A DNA stretch of 64,000 bases from contig NZ_CP042652.1 in assembly GCF_013177675.1 (NCBI RefSeq), forward strand, positions 1,550,001 to 1,614,000, read 5' to 3'. Origin of the DNA: Arcobacter acticola (lineage in GTDB: Bacteria > Campylobacterota > Campylobacteria > Campylobacterales > Arcobacteraceae). The translations under genes and the position numbers were made by a program. Under the pieces are notes generated by a model. It had not been told where the DNA came from. It saw only the letters and a list, made by a program, of their open reading frames with translations, and ran no database searches. This document shows, piece by piece, positions 10,096 to 17,853 of this stretch; positions within the stretch are counted from its first letter, which is position 1; every line of letters starts with the position of its first letter.

Positions 10096-10311
10096 TAATT
10101 TATCATATAAATATACGCTTGTACTTCTAGTAACAGAATCAAAAGAAACTCCATTTCCAATATCATCTTCTAAAGTAGTAAGTTCTGATGTATTGATAGT
10201 TCTTTTTATATAACCTTCTGTATTTTCATTAGCAATATTATTTGATGTAACGTCAACTGAATACTTTGCAGCATCTAGTCCACTTCTTCCGATATATAAA
10301 GAGTTAATCAT
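10096..10311 (-). pseudogene. flgK: flgK, 5' fragment
   Basis: These are the first 72 codons of FlgK. They contain the N-terminal rod/hook D0 signature (GRSGLDAAKYSVDVTSNNIAN, NTEGYIKR). The fragment keeps its start codon and a GGAGGA ribosome site, so a short peptide of 77 residues ending in insertion-sequence codons (LNFRT) could still be made. It is cut off by the IS4-like element. Confidence 0.92.
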
Positions 10312-10351
10312 AAAATCCTCCTATAAATATTCTTTTCATTTCAAAACCTAA

Positions 10352-11488
10352 TTATTTTAAATAATCAACAAGAGATAAGCTATTTATCTTACTTATTGTT
10401 GAATACAAAGCTGTATAAGTGTTTTGTAATGACTGTGATTCAATTGCAAGGGCTGTTAAATCAGCACCTGCATAAGTTTCATAAAGAATATTAAAATTTG
10501 TTAATTTTGCTTCAGTTATCTGCTCATAATTATCAATATAAGAAGTTCTTGTTCCTAATATTGCATGATTTAAATTTACATTGTCATAAGCTGAATTAAT
10601 TTTTTCCAAAGAATTAGACAAAACTTGATTTGCTGCATCTTCTGTAATTGCATTTCCACTTGAATCTTGCTGTCTTAGTGCATTTATTATTTCATCCAAA
10701 GTATCAAATATTGAAGTTTTTGATTCTAGAGCAACACTTACTAAACTTGCAGTATAAGTTCCATCACCATTAACTGTAAAAAAAGAAGATGCTACATTAG
10801 AGTTATTTACATTATCACCATTTAAAAATAAACCATAATCACCGGTACCTGTAGTATCTACTAATTGATACTCATTTCCATCATTATCTAATATCATTTC
10901 ATCTGCACTAAAAGTCAAATCTGAATTTTCTTGTGCAGTTTGATTTGTAGTATATAAAAGTTCAATACCATTCACCCCTTGCGTAGCATAAGTTTTATCT
11001 TCTACGTTTAGAGTTTTGTTATCATTTGAACCTGTATATGTAACTTTTCCACTAGCATCTTTTTCAAAAGATGCTGAATCTGTATTTTTACCTGAAAAGA
11101 CATACTGCTCATTTACACTACTATTAGATAAATTAAATATAGTATCTTTAATAGATTCAATATTCGTTGCGATTATTTCTTTTGTATCACTATTATTAGT
11201 TCCATTTAAAGCTTCCATTACTAAACTTTGTGCAGAATTAAGAGCAGTTTTCATATTTGATACGGCTGTGTCACTTGTAGTATTATATGAATTAGATAGT
11301 TGAATCTTGTCTAAAATACTAGTATATGTTTTTACATTATTCTTCACTGATAATATTTCATTATATTGTTTAGCATTATCACTTCCGTATTGTAGTGCTT
11401 CACCACTACTTAAACCATAAGTATTTTTTTCATTTCTTTTATTTAACATATCTAGGTTAAACATAATATTATTTATAGAACTAACCAT
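10352..11488 (-). CDS. flgL: Flagellar hook-associated protein FlgL
   Basis: FlgL (HAP3) is the second hook-filament junction protein. The 378-residue product has the flagellin-like N-terminal helices (NIMFNLDMLNKRNEKNTYGL, SSGEALQYGSDNA), a variable middle and C-terminal helices (ESQSLQNTYTALYSTISKI). It sits between flgE and flgK, which is typical. The start has TAGGAG seven bases upstream and lies 13 bases after flgE. It is intact, but expression would depend on the flgE promoter, from which the IS630 element may now separate it. Confidence 0.85.
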   Translation of the reverse strand: MVSSINNIMFNLDMLNKRNEKNTYGLSSGEALQYGSDNAKQYNEILSVKNNVKTYTSILDKIQLSNSYNTTSDTAVSNMKTALNSAQSLVMEALNGTNNSDTKEIIATNIESIKDTIFNLSNSSVNEQYVFSGKNTDSASFEKDASGKVTYTGSNDNKTLNVEDKTYATQGVNGIELLYTTNQTAQENSDLTFSADEMILDNDGNEYQLVDTTGTGDYGLFLNGDNVNNSNVASSFFTVNGDGTYTASLVSVALESKTSIFDTLDEIINALRQQDSSGNAITEDAANQVLSNSLEKINSAYDNVNLNHAILGTRTSYIDNYEQITEAKLTNFNILYETYAGADLTALAIESQSLQNTYTALYSTISKINSLSLVDYLK

Positions 11489-11501
11489 AATAAACTCCTA
11501 A

Positions 11502-11730
11502 TTATTGTTTTAGGTTGATTAACGTTTGCAAAATACTATCAGCTGTAGTAATAGATTTCGCATTTGCTTCAAATGCTCTTTGAAATACCATTAAATTAAC
11601 TAAACTTTCACTTAAATCAGCTGTACTAAGCTCTAATGTTTCACCTTCAATAAAAACACCGTTGTCATTAGCTACAGAATAAACTGGATCTCCACTTTCT
11701 GTTGTTTTTGCATACAGATTATCTCCAATA
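11502..11730 (-). pseudogene. flgE: flgE, 3' fragment (hook protein, disrupted)
   Basis: This is the C-terminal 75 codons of the flagellar hook protein. It includes GDNLYAKTTESGDP and the D0 helix NLMVFQRAFEANAKSITTAD, ending at TAA 11502-11504. It has no start codon and is separated from the rest of flgE by an IS630 element at the TA dinucleotide 11729-11730. Precise excision gives GLDA-IGDNLYAK in frame and a 675-residue FlgE. Confidence 0.93.
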
Positions 11731-11787
11731 AGTAATTAATCAAAATTAATGTCTTGTTTTATAAGCTAGTTTTAGCTATAATACTAT

Positions 11788-12186
11788 ATGAGATATATAA
11801 GTAATTTAAATAATAAAACAGTAAAAGAATTAGAAAAAATAGTAAAAAATGGTAGTTCATTGCAATTAAGACAAAGAGCTAAATCTATACTTTTAAGTAA
11901 TGAAGGTATAACAGTAAAAGAGATATGCAAAATATTCAATAAGTCAACAAGAACAGTTTATAGATGGTTTGATAGATTCAAAGAAGAACAAATAGAAAAT
12001 TTATCTGATGAAATTGGTCGTGGTAGAAAACCAGCACTAAATGAAAATGATATTGATAAAGTAAAAAAACTTATTGAAACAAATAGTATCAAAGAGACTT
12101 GTATAGCTCTTAATAAAGAGTCAAAAAGAGTTAAAAAAGTATCACCTCAAATCTTAAAAAGATATTTAAAAAAATATACAATATAG
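11788..12186 (+). CDS. IS630 transposase, N-terminal reading frame (helix-turn-helix)
   Basis: This 132-residue frame holds the DNA-binding half of an IS630 transposase. It has an HTH (LRQRAKSILLSNEGITVKEI and FNKSTRTVYRWFDRF), the linker GRGRKPAL and a second helical segment. It stops at TAG 12184-12186, just after a run of seven A (12168-12174). The catalytic half continues in the +1 frame, so a complete enzyme needs +1 frameshifting or loss of one A in the transcript. Otherwise it is a disabled gene. Confidence 0.85.
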   Translation: MRYISNLNNKTVKELEKIVKNGSSLQLRQRAKSILLSNEGITVKEICKIFNKSTRTVYRWFDRFKEEQIENLSDEIGRGRKPALNENDIDKVKKLIETNSIKETCIALNKESKRVKKVSPQILKRYLKKYTI

Positions 12187-12793
12187 TTTTAAAAGAGCTA
12201 GAAACACTATATTTAAAGAGAAGAAGTGGATGAATTATTCTTCCAAAAAAGCTCAAATACTTAATGTTTTAAGCTGGTCTGCTAAAGATTGGATTGATAC
12301 ATATTATTTTGATGAGAGTGGTTTTTCACTTGATTCAAATATCCCTTATTATTGGTCACCAATAGGTAAGCCAGTAGAAATTCCATCAAATAGATTTGCA
12401 AAAAGAATAAATGTTTTAGGGTTTTTAAATACAAAGAATAATCATCTCTTTTCGAAAACTACAATAACAAAAGTAGATACACAAGTTGTTATAGATTTCT
12501 TTAATGATTTTGTAAATCAGATTACAAAAACTACTGTTGTCATACTTGATAATGCATCTATTCACACAAGTAAGCTTTTTAAAGCAGAGATAGAAAAGTG
12601 GGAGAAGCTTGGACTACAATTATTATTTTTACCACCATATTCACCTGAACTAAATAAAATAGAAATATTGTGGAAACATATGAAATATCACTATCATAAA
12701 CTAGAAGCTTATTTATCATTTGATAATTTACATAAACATGTTAAAAATTTATTAGCTGGCTTTGGAACTAATTATGACATTAATTTTAAGTAG
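12175..12793 (+). CDS. IS630 transposase, C-terminal catalytic frame (DDE)
   Basis: This holds the DDE half of the transposase. The first independent start is ATG 12230, but homologous sequence (YSFKRARNTIFKEKKW) reads back to about 12180, close to the end of the first frame. This implies a fused product. The triad is visible: YYFDESGF, VVILDNASIHTSK and PPYSPELNKIEILW. The frame ends in the right inverted repeat at 12793. The start given here is the likely frameshift region and is uncertain. Confidence 0.75.
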
Positions 12794-12798
12794 GTACT

Positions 12799-14599
12799 TA
12801 GCATCTAGTCCAATGTTATTGTTAAATTGTGCAATAGCAACCTGACCAATTACATAATCCATACCATCTTGCTTCATAGTAATAAGTCCTGTATCATCAA
12901 CAGAAAACTCTCCAAAAGAAGAATCTGTTAATCCTAAAGAATCCATTTTTAATTGTAAAGATGAAAGAGTTGCGTTACTTTGTTTAACAGTAGAAACAAT
13001 TTCCATAAACTCAGCACCAGCTCCAGTATTTCCACTTACATCTATATTTCTATCTTTTGTATATTCAGTTGCAGCAGGAAGTGTAGAAGCATCAGTAAAT
13101 TTTAAAATTCCTGTAAATTCTTCTCCAGCAGTTTTTGATTTAATTACTAAATTTCCGTTAATATTTTGAGCTTCAACTAAAAGATTTAAATCACCATTAA
13201 GATTGATTTGAGCAATTAGACTATCCATTAATTCAATTTCAGTATCACCGGCAGCTGCAGTTACAGAAGCCACATTACCATTAATAGAAAAAGAAATAAT
13301 ATCGCCTGTGCCAATAGGTGTTACAGCTCCAGTATCATCACTGAAAATATCATCTGGCATGTAAGCATCTAATTGATTACCGGCAACTGCATCTCTTAAT
13401 GCTTCCATCGCACTTGTAACAGCTGATTCCCCTGTTCCTACAACATTTTCACTCACCGTTGTTTTCGTTCCATCTTGCTCTGTTGATCCATTCACTTCAC
13501 TTAAATCTCCAATAGTAAATGCTTTACCAGGTATTATTGAATCAATTTTTATTTTACCATCTAATACATCAGCATAGTCAGTACTTGCAGTGTAAGTATC
13601 TACTCCTGCTAAAGTTGTAGTTTTAACTGTATAAGCATTTAATCCTGTAATATTTGATATTTTATCTGCTAAAGCTTGGTAAGTTGCAATTCTACTTACT
13701 AATATGTTATATTCTTCAGTTGAAGTTCCTCCAATACCATCTAGATCAGTGGTAACTCCCGAAGCATCTAGTGCCGCTTTTTGTTCAGTACTTGCAGAAG
13801 AGTCTACATAATTTTGAGTAATTTTATTTCCATTTATATAAACATATATTTGATTTCCTTCTGAACTAAGTTGTGTCGTAGTCGATACGGGAAGTAAATC
13901 TATCATAGTACTTTGTGCAATTGAAGGAGTAGATAATGCTTCAGGATCTAAGGCATAATCTGATAAAGCACTAGAATAATTTGTAATCAAAGATTCAATA
14001 TCAGAAATTTTTGTAGCTTGACTTTTTACTCCTGAACCTGATAATTCAGATGCATCACCTACTGCTGTAGCGCTGTAGTCAGTAGTTTTTGCTGCATAAG
14101 TTTCTACTCTATCAGAAAATTGTACTATTTGATTTCCAGCTATTTCTGTGAAAACATCTGTAAATGAAGTAAGATTATTATTAGTTGAAGTTACATCTGT
14201 TTCTGGATCTATTGCACTTAATGCCCAACCTTGAACTTCGTTTCCATTGGAATCTTGTAAAGTTCCATTTTCACCCATTCTAAAATTTCCAGCTCTTGTA
14301 TAATAATTCTCAGAAGTTCCTGTAGAACTTTTATTTGAGACAACAAAAAAACCATCTCCATTAAGTGCCATATCATAAGAGGAACCAGTAATATTTAAAC
14401 TTCCTTGTGTAAACTGTTTTTCTGCAGTTGTAACTTTTGAACCTTTTCCAATGCTATCTTGATACATTAAATCTGCAAAAGAAACTCTTGAAGATTTATA
14501 CCCAACAGTATTTACATTGGCAATATTATTTGATTCGTTATCTAAGGCTGTTTGCTGAGATGATAACCCAGCAATTCCTGTCCATAATGTACTAATCAT
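12799..14599 (-). pseudogene. flgE: flgE, 5' fragment (flagellar hook protein)
   Basis: These are the first 600 codons of the hook protein. The N-terminus has MISTLWTGIAGLSSQQTALD and the rod/hook signature NNIANVNTVGYKSSRVSFAD. It continues with the FlgE core (MALNGDGFFVV, YYTRAGNFRM) and a large Ser/Thr/Ala-rich outer domain. The open frame runs on to 12752 only by using insertion-sequence codons. The start has AAAGGAT upstream. Without the C-terminal D0 helix the protein should not polymerise into a hook. Confidence 0.93.
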
Positions 14600-14616
14600 T
14601 TTAAATCCTTTATGAT

Positions 14617-14644
14617 TAAATAGTAGTTCTCACTATTTTAATCA
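14617..14644 (-). promoter_or_regulatory. Hairpin in the flgE 5' leader
   Basis: On the minus strand ATGATTAAAATAGT is followed by GAGA and then ACTACTATTTAATCAT. These can pair over about 13 bases with a small bulge, close to the flgE ribosome site. It may affect translation or message stability; this is inference from pairing only. Coordinates are approximate. Confidence 0.3.
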
Positions 14645-14654
14645 TAAGATTTAA

Positions 14655-14684
14655 AAGTAAATAGATGGTAAGAATTAAGTAAAC
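14655..14684 (-). promoter_or_regulatory. Direct-repeat boxes upstream of flgE
   Basis: Two copies of the box read on the minus strand as GTTTACTT (14677-14684) and ATTTACTT (14655-14662), spaced exactly 22 bases, two helical turns. The second is followed by TTAAATCTTATGATTAAAATA, which resembles the sequence at the same place before flgD. This looks like a binding site for an OmpR-type regulator, possibly the broken one next door. Confidence 0.5.
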
Positions 14685-14690
14685 AGTACT

Positions 14691-14714
14691 AATTGTTCAT
14701 AAACAATTAGTAAC
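14691..14714 (-). terminator. Possible hairpin between flgD and flgE
   Basis: On the minus strand ACTAATTGTT, a four-base loop and AACAATTAGT form a perfect ten-base-pair stem starting just after the flgD stop. No strong T-run follows, so it may be a processing or weak termination site rather than a full terminator. Coordinates are within a few bases. Confidence 0.4.
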
Positions 14715-14716
14715 TA

Positions 14717-15469
14717 TTAGTAGATTTTTGTAATATCAGTGTAAGAAATAGTTTTTGCTTCACTACCATAAGCAGTAGCTGTATCTTCTGTATAATTCAA
14801 TGTTGAATTACTTTGAGATAAGGTTGAAGAACCACCACTAACTGAAACAACCATTTGGTATTTACCACTAGTATTTTGAGCCATTGAAGCTGTAATTCCA
14901 GAAGCATTATTAATTTCAGTTGCTAATTCTTCATAAGTTTTATCATAAGTAGAGAAAGTATAGCTTGCATCATCACTATTTGTTAAAGTTATAGTACCAT
15001 TTTCATTTGTTGAATTTACAACATCAGAAGTACTGTCTACTCCATCAAAATAATAAACATCATAATAGTTTTCTAACTCATAAGCTGTTAAAGCTATCGA
15101 TCCATCATTCATTGCAACTGATGAAACTTTATATTGCTTTGCATTACCATCATCATCTAAATCACCATTTTCAACAATATTACCAATAATATTAGCTGAA
15201 CTTGCTAGTGCTGATTGTTCAAATGTAGCTTGTAAAGATTCCATTGCTGCTACAGTTGCTGTATTAGCATCAAGTGTAGATAATTGTAATTGAGTACTAA
15301 GCATTGAAGCTGAATCAACTGTATTCGTTGGATCTTGAAGTTTGATTTCAGTAAGCATTAATGTAATAAAATCAGAACTTTCTAATGCATCATTACTAAC
15401 AGCTGTTGTATAACTATTTCCATATGCATCAGTTGATGAACTTGTTGTTACAGAACTTGTTGTTGCCAT
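14717..15469 (-). CDS. flgD: Flagellar hook capping protein FlgD
   Basis: FlgD is the scaffold that caps the hook while FlgE subunits are added, then leaves. The 250-residue product has the FlgD core near residues 30-90 (DFITLMLTEIKLQDPTNTVD, MLSTQLQLSTLDA) and a Ser/Thr-rich C-terminal region with a Tudor/Ig-like pattern. The start has TAGGAG upstream. Its upstream region holds three ATTTACTT boxes. It is intact and lies between the disrupted regulator gene and flgE. Confidence 0.85.
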   Translation of the reverse strand: MATTSSVTTSSSTDAYGNSYTTAVSNDALESSDFITLMLTEIKLQDPTNTVDSASMLSTQLQLSTLDANTATVAAMESLQATFEQSALASSANIIGNIVENGDLDDDGNAKQYKVSSVAMNDGSIALTAYELENYYDVYYFDGVDSTSDVVNSTNENGTITLTNSDDASYTFSTYDKTYEELATEINNASGITASMAQNTSGKYQMVVSVSGGSSTLSQSNSTLNYTEDTATAYGSEAKTISYTDITKIY

Positions 15470-15513
15470 AATATACTCCTATATTATAATTTATATTAAA
15501 TTCTAACTTTTAG

Positions 15514-15553
15514 AAGTAAATATAGGGTATAAAAAAGTAAATAAAAAGTAAAT
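15514..15553 (-). promoter_or_regulatory. Three ATTTACTT boxes upstream of flgD
   Basis: The box appears on the minus strand at 15546-15553, 15535-15542 and 15514-15521. The spacings are 11 and 21 bases, about one and two DNA turns. The proximal copy is followed by CTAAAAGTTAGAATTTAATATAAA, which largely matches the flgE promoter. Part of it recurs before the 79-residue gene at 27015. OmpR-type regulators bind such 11-base-spaced direct repeats. Confidence 0.5.
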
Positions 15554-15575
15554 ATTAAACTACAATAATAATATA

Positions 15576-16121
15576 TTACTGATTAACTAATTTATATCCT
15601 ACTCCTCTAATTGATATTATATATTTAGGTTTTTTAGAATTTTCTTCAATTTTTGATCTAACTCGTCCAATTAGAACATCAATACTTTTGTAAGAGCTTT
15701 CATATTTAATTGAATCAACATTAGAAAGTAATTCTTGTCTTGATATTACAAAACCACTTTTTTGAATCATATATTGTAAAATAAAATACTCTGCATTAGT
15801 TAATTCAACTAAATCATTATTTTTATAGATTTCCATTTTTGATTCATCATATCTAAAAATTTGTTTTTTATTTAGAGTATCATTTTTATCAGGTATTTGG
15901 TGATCACATCTTTTTAGAATTGCTTTTATTCTTAAGATTAATTCTTGTAAATCATATGGTTTTGCCATAAAATCATCTGCACCATAAGAAAAACAAGCTA
16001 TTTTATCGCCTAAAAATGCTCTTTGTGTTGAGATGATAATTGGAGTTTCGTAGCGTAATCTAATTAATCTACAAACTTCTATTCCATCTATATTTGGTAG
16101 AGTTAAATCAAGTATTATTAG
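15576..16121 (-). pseudogene. OmpR-family response regulator, 3' fragment (disrupted)
   Basis: This fragment contains the phospho-acceptor region (IILDLTLPNIDG), the conserved Thr/Ser strand (PIIISTQ), the KPYD lysine turn and a complete winged-helix DNA-binding domain (ELTNAEYFILQYMI, SIDVLIGRVRSKI, IRGVGYKL). It lacks a start because an IS5 element cuts the receiver domain before the phospho-acceptor strand. An internal ATG (MAKPYD, at 15968) could give only the DNA-binding half. Removing the element restores a 228-residue regulator. Its place beside flgD suggests a flagellar regulator, which is inference. Confidence 0.9.
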
Positions 16122-17646
16122 GAGCCACTTGCAAATTCAATCCCCACCAAGTAGCTAATTTTTCATTGTAGCTATTTTTTACTTTAAAAAAAATCATTCT
16201 CATTTTGCTTTCGCGTTGTTTTGCTCTAATTAACTCAATTTTCTTAAAAAATCATATTTTCACTCCGTACTTTATGGTTTTGTTTTAAAAATCTACTCAT
16301 TTTTTGGTATTTTTACAAATCTCAAGTTACAAGTTTCAAACTTTGATGGATACAAATAGATAAAATCCCAAATGCTAAAACTGAAGCTACTTTTGTAGCT
16401 CCTTGATAATAGATTGTATTGCATCCAAAGTCTTCTTTGAGATATTTATTGACTCTCTCAACCATACTTCTTTGGTTATAGTGATGGATATCTGAAGATT
16501 GTGGAAGATTGAAATATTCAAACTTCTTTTTCTCATCTTCTGCGAGTTGTATTTTGTCCCTTAACACTTGTGAATTTTTAGGGTTTATGTCTATAATTGG
16601 ACGGTGTCCATGTTTTTGTGAAAACTCTCTAATAATATCAGCATCATATCCAGCATCTTGTAAATCATAAAGGTAGCTTACTCTTCTTGAAGTCTCTTGA
16701 ATGAGAGGAAGAGCTACAGAACTATCGTGAACATTAGCACCTGAGTAAAATGCTGCTATTGGAATATCACCATCCACCGCACTGATGTGGAGTTTGCCGC
16801 CTATCCATATTTCACGGTTGCCTTTGGAGTTTTGCTTCACACCTACACCGCATTTAATCGAGACAAGCGACAACATCTCCTCTACTGTTTGCATATCTTT
16901 TTGTTGATTTAGTATTGTCGGCTTAATTGGTTCTCTTGTTTCACCTTTTTTTGGTCTGCCTCGTTTTAACTTTGATTTTTCTTCTTCTTTTTCAGCCTTA
17001 AGAGGTTTTTCTCTTAGTGGTATCTTAGTAGCATCGCTGGCATTATAAAGAAATACAGTATCGGACAAATACTCTTTGACAAACTGCTCATGAGTCTTCT
17101 GGGCAATTCGCAGTTCGCTCAAGCTTTTAAAAACTCTACTAAATTTTGATTCACTTGGAATATCACTCTTGTATCTCCACCCACATAATACTCTGAGGGT
17201 TCTATCGTTTTTGAGCCTATCGATCAAATCTCTTGTTGTTTGAATATTGTAAACACTTTTAGCTATGAAGGCTCGTGCAATCTCTTCCCTATCCTTTGGA
17301 GTATTTGTGATAGATACTACTGTTACATTTTTCTCAATTTGAGCAAAGTCTAATATCTTGATAAGCTTTTGCTCTTTGTGAGATAATTCCTCTAATCTAA
17401 GCTCCTCTTTTAAAATTGGAAATAAAGAGGATTCAAGGTTCAAAATTCGCAACAACATTTTTGATAATCCAGAGGAAGCATTTTTAAAAGAAAATTTTGG
17501 TAAAATACTCATATAAAGCCTATTTGATTGATGTTTTGTATTGTTTTTGTGGTAAAAAATTATAACATTTACATGATTTCAAAAGGCTTTTTAAAATTTA
17601 AATTAGCTTAAATTATTGGTTGTTTGTGGGAATCTGCAAGTGGCTC
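16122..17646 (-). mobile_element. IS5-family insertion sequence inside the response regulator
   Basis: This 1525-bp element has 17-base terminal inverted repeats with one mismatch (16122-16138 GAGCCACTTGCAAATTC; 17630-17646). The four-base target duplication TTAG (CTAA on the coding strand) is at 16118-16121 and 17647-17650. It fits the YTAR target preference of the IS5 subgroup. It carries one transposase in the same direction as the disrupted gene. About 180 bases between the left repeat and the transposase stop hold no gene that I can see. Confidence 0.92.
16322..17512 (-). CDS. IS5-family DDE transposase
   Basis: This is a full-length 396-residue transposase. The N-terminal part has the typical RTLRVLCGWRYKSDIPSES segment. 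A charged linker (about 168-195, KRGRPKKGE) precedes the catalytic core. The likely triad is Asp in FLYNASDATKIPL (about 158), Asp in LQDAGYDADIIREF (about 295) and Glu in RSMVERVNKYLKEDFG (about 355). No frameshift is present, so the element may be active. Confidence 0.88.
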   Translation of the reverse strand: MSILPKFSFKNASSGLSKMLLRILNLESSLFPILKEELRLEELSHKEQKLIKILDFAQIEKNVTVVSITNTPKDREEIARAFIAKSVYNIQTTRDLIDRLKNDRTLRVLCGWRYKSDIPSESKFSRVFKSLSELRIAQKTHEQFVKEYLSDTVFLYNASDATKIPLREKPLKAEKEEEKSKLKRGRPKKGETREPIKPTILNQQKDMQTVEEMLSLVSIKCGVGVKQNSKGNREIWIGGKLHISAVDGDIPIAAFYSGANVHDSSVALPLIQETSRRVSYLYDLQDAGYDADIIREFSQKHGHRPIIDINPKNSQVLRDKIQLAEDEKKKFEYFNLPQSSDIHHYNQRSMVERVNKYLKEDFGCNTIYYQGATKVASVLAFGILSICIHQSLKLVT

Positions 17647-17791
17647 TTAGATTAAATTTTTTAAGGGCCAGAGCTGAGATTCCAAGCTCTGGTGTTTCGT
17701 AATTAGTAACTTCGATATTATATTGTTTTAAATATTTAATTAAAGTATTAGCAAATTCAAGATCATCTTCTATCATCAAAATATTTATCAA
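17647..17791 (-). pseudogene. OmpR-family response regulator, 5' fragment
   Basis: These are the first 48 codons of the receiver domain (MINILMIEDDLEFANTLIKY), with the acidic pair that binds Mg. It is cut before the phospho-acceptor Asp. The continuing frame ends after 62 residues within the insertion sequence. A -10 box (GATATAAT, 17822-17829) lies upstream. No partner histidine kinase is in the window. Confidence 0.9.
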
Positions 17792-17821
17792 ACATTACCC
17801 TTTGTTTATATTTAAAAGTAT

Positions 17822-17829
17822 ATTATATC
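17822..17829 (-). promoter_or_regulatory. -10 box upstream of the response regulator
   Basis: The minus strand reads GATATAAT, an exact match to gnTAnaAT, about 30 bases before the start codon. The gene therefore has its own promoter in the 62-base gap after ftsK. Confidence 0.5.
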
Positions 17830-17853
17830 AATATAAAACAAAAAGTAACAATA

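Larger units (their letters stand above)
11731..12798 (+). mobile_element. IS630-family insertion sequence inside flgE
   Basis: This 1068-bp element is flanked by TA on both sides (11729-11730 and 12799-12800), the standard IS630/mariner target duplication. The terminal inverted repeats share AGTA then a gapped match ending in AAAATTAATGTC (left 11731-11753, right about 12776-12798). It carries a transposase in two overlapping frames. It reads opposite to flgE. Excision at TA restores the hook-protein frame exactly. Confidence 0.92.

Noticed and set aside
15007-15189. Plus-strand open frame rich in His and Leu opposite flgD
   Set aside because: It is the antisense shadow of a Ser/Thr-rich gene; it has no ribosome site and no family resemblance.
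14600-15575. Sigma-54 (GG/GC) or sigma-28 promoters before flgE and flgD
   Set aside because: No GG-N10-GC pair or GCCGATAA-like box was found; only AT-rich sequence with the ATTTACTT boxes is present.
8611-17646. The three insertion sequences forming one composite transposon
   Set aside because: They belong to three different families with different ends and target duplications, and each is inserted separately in its own gene.
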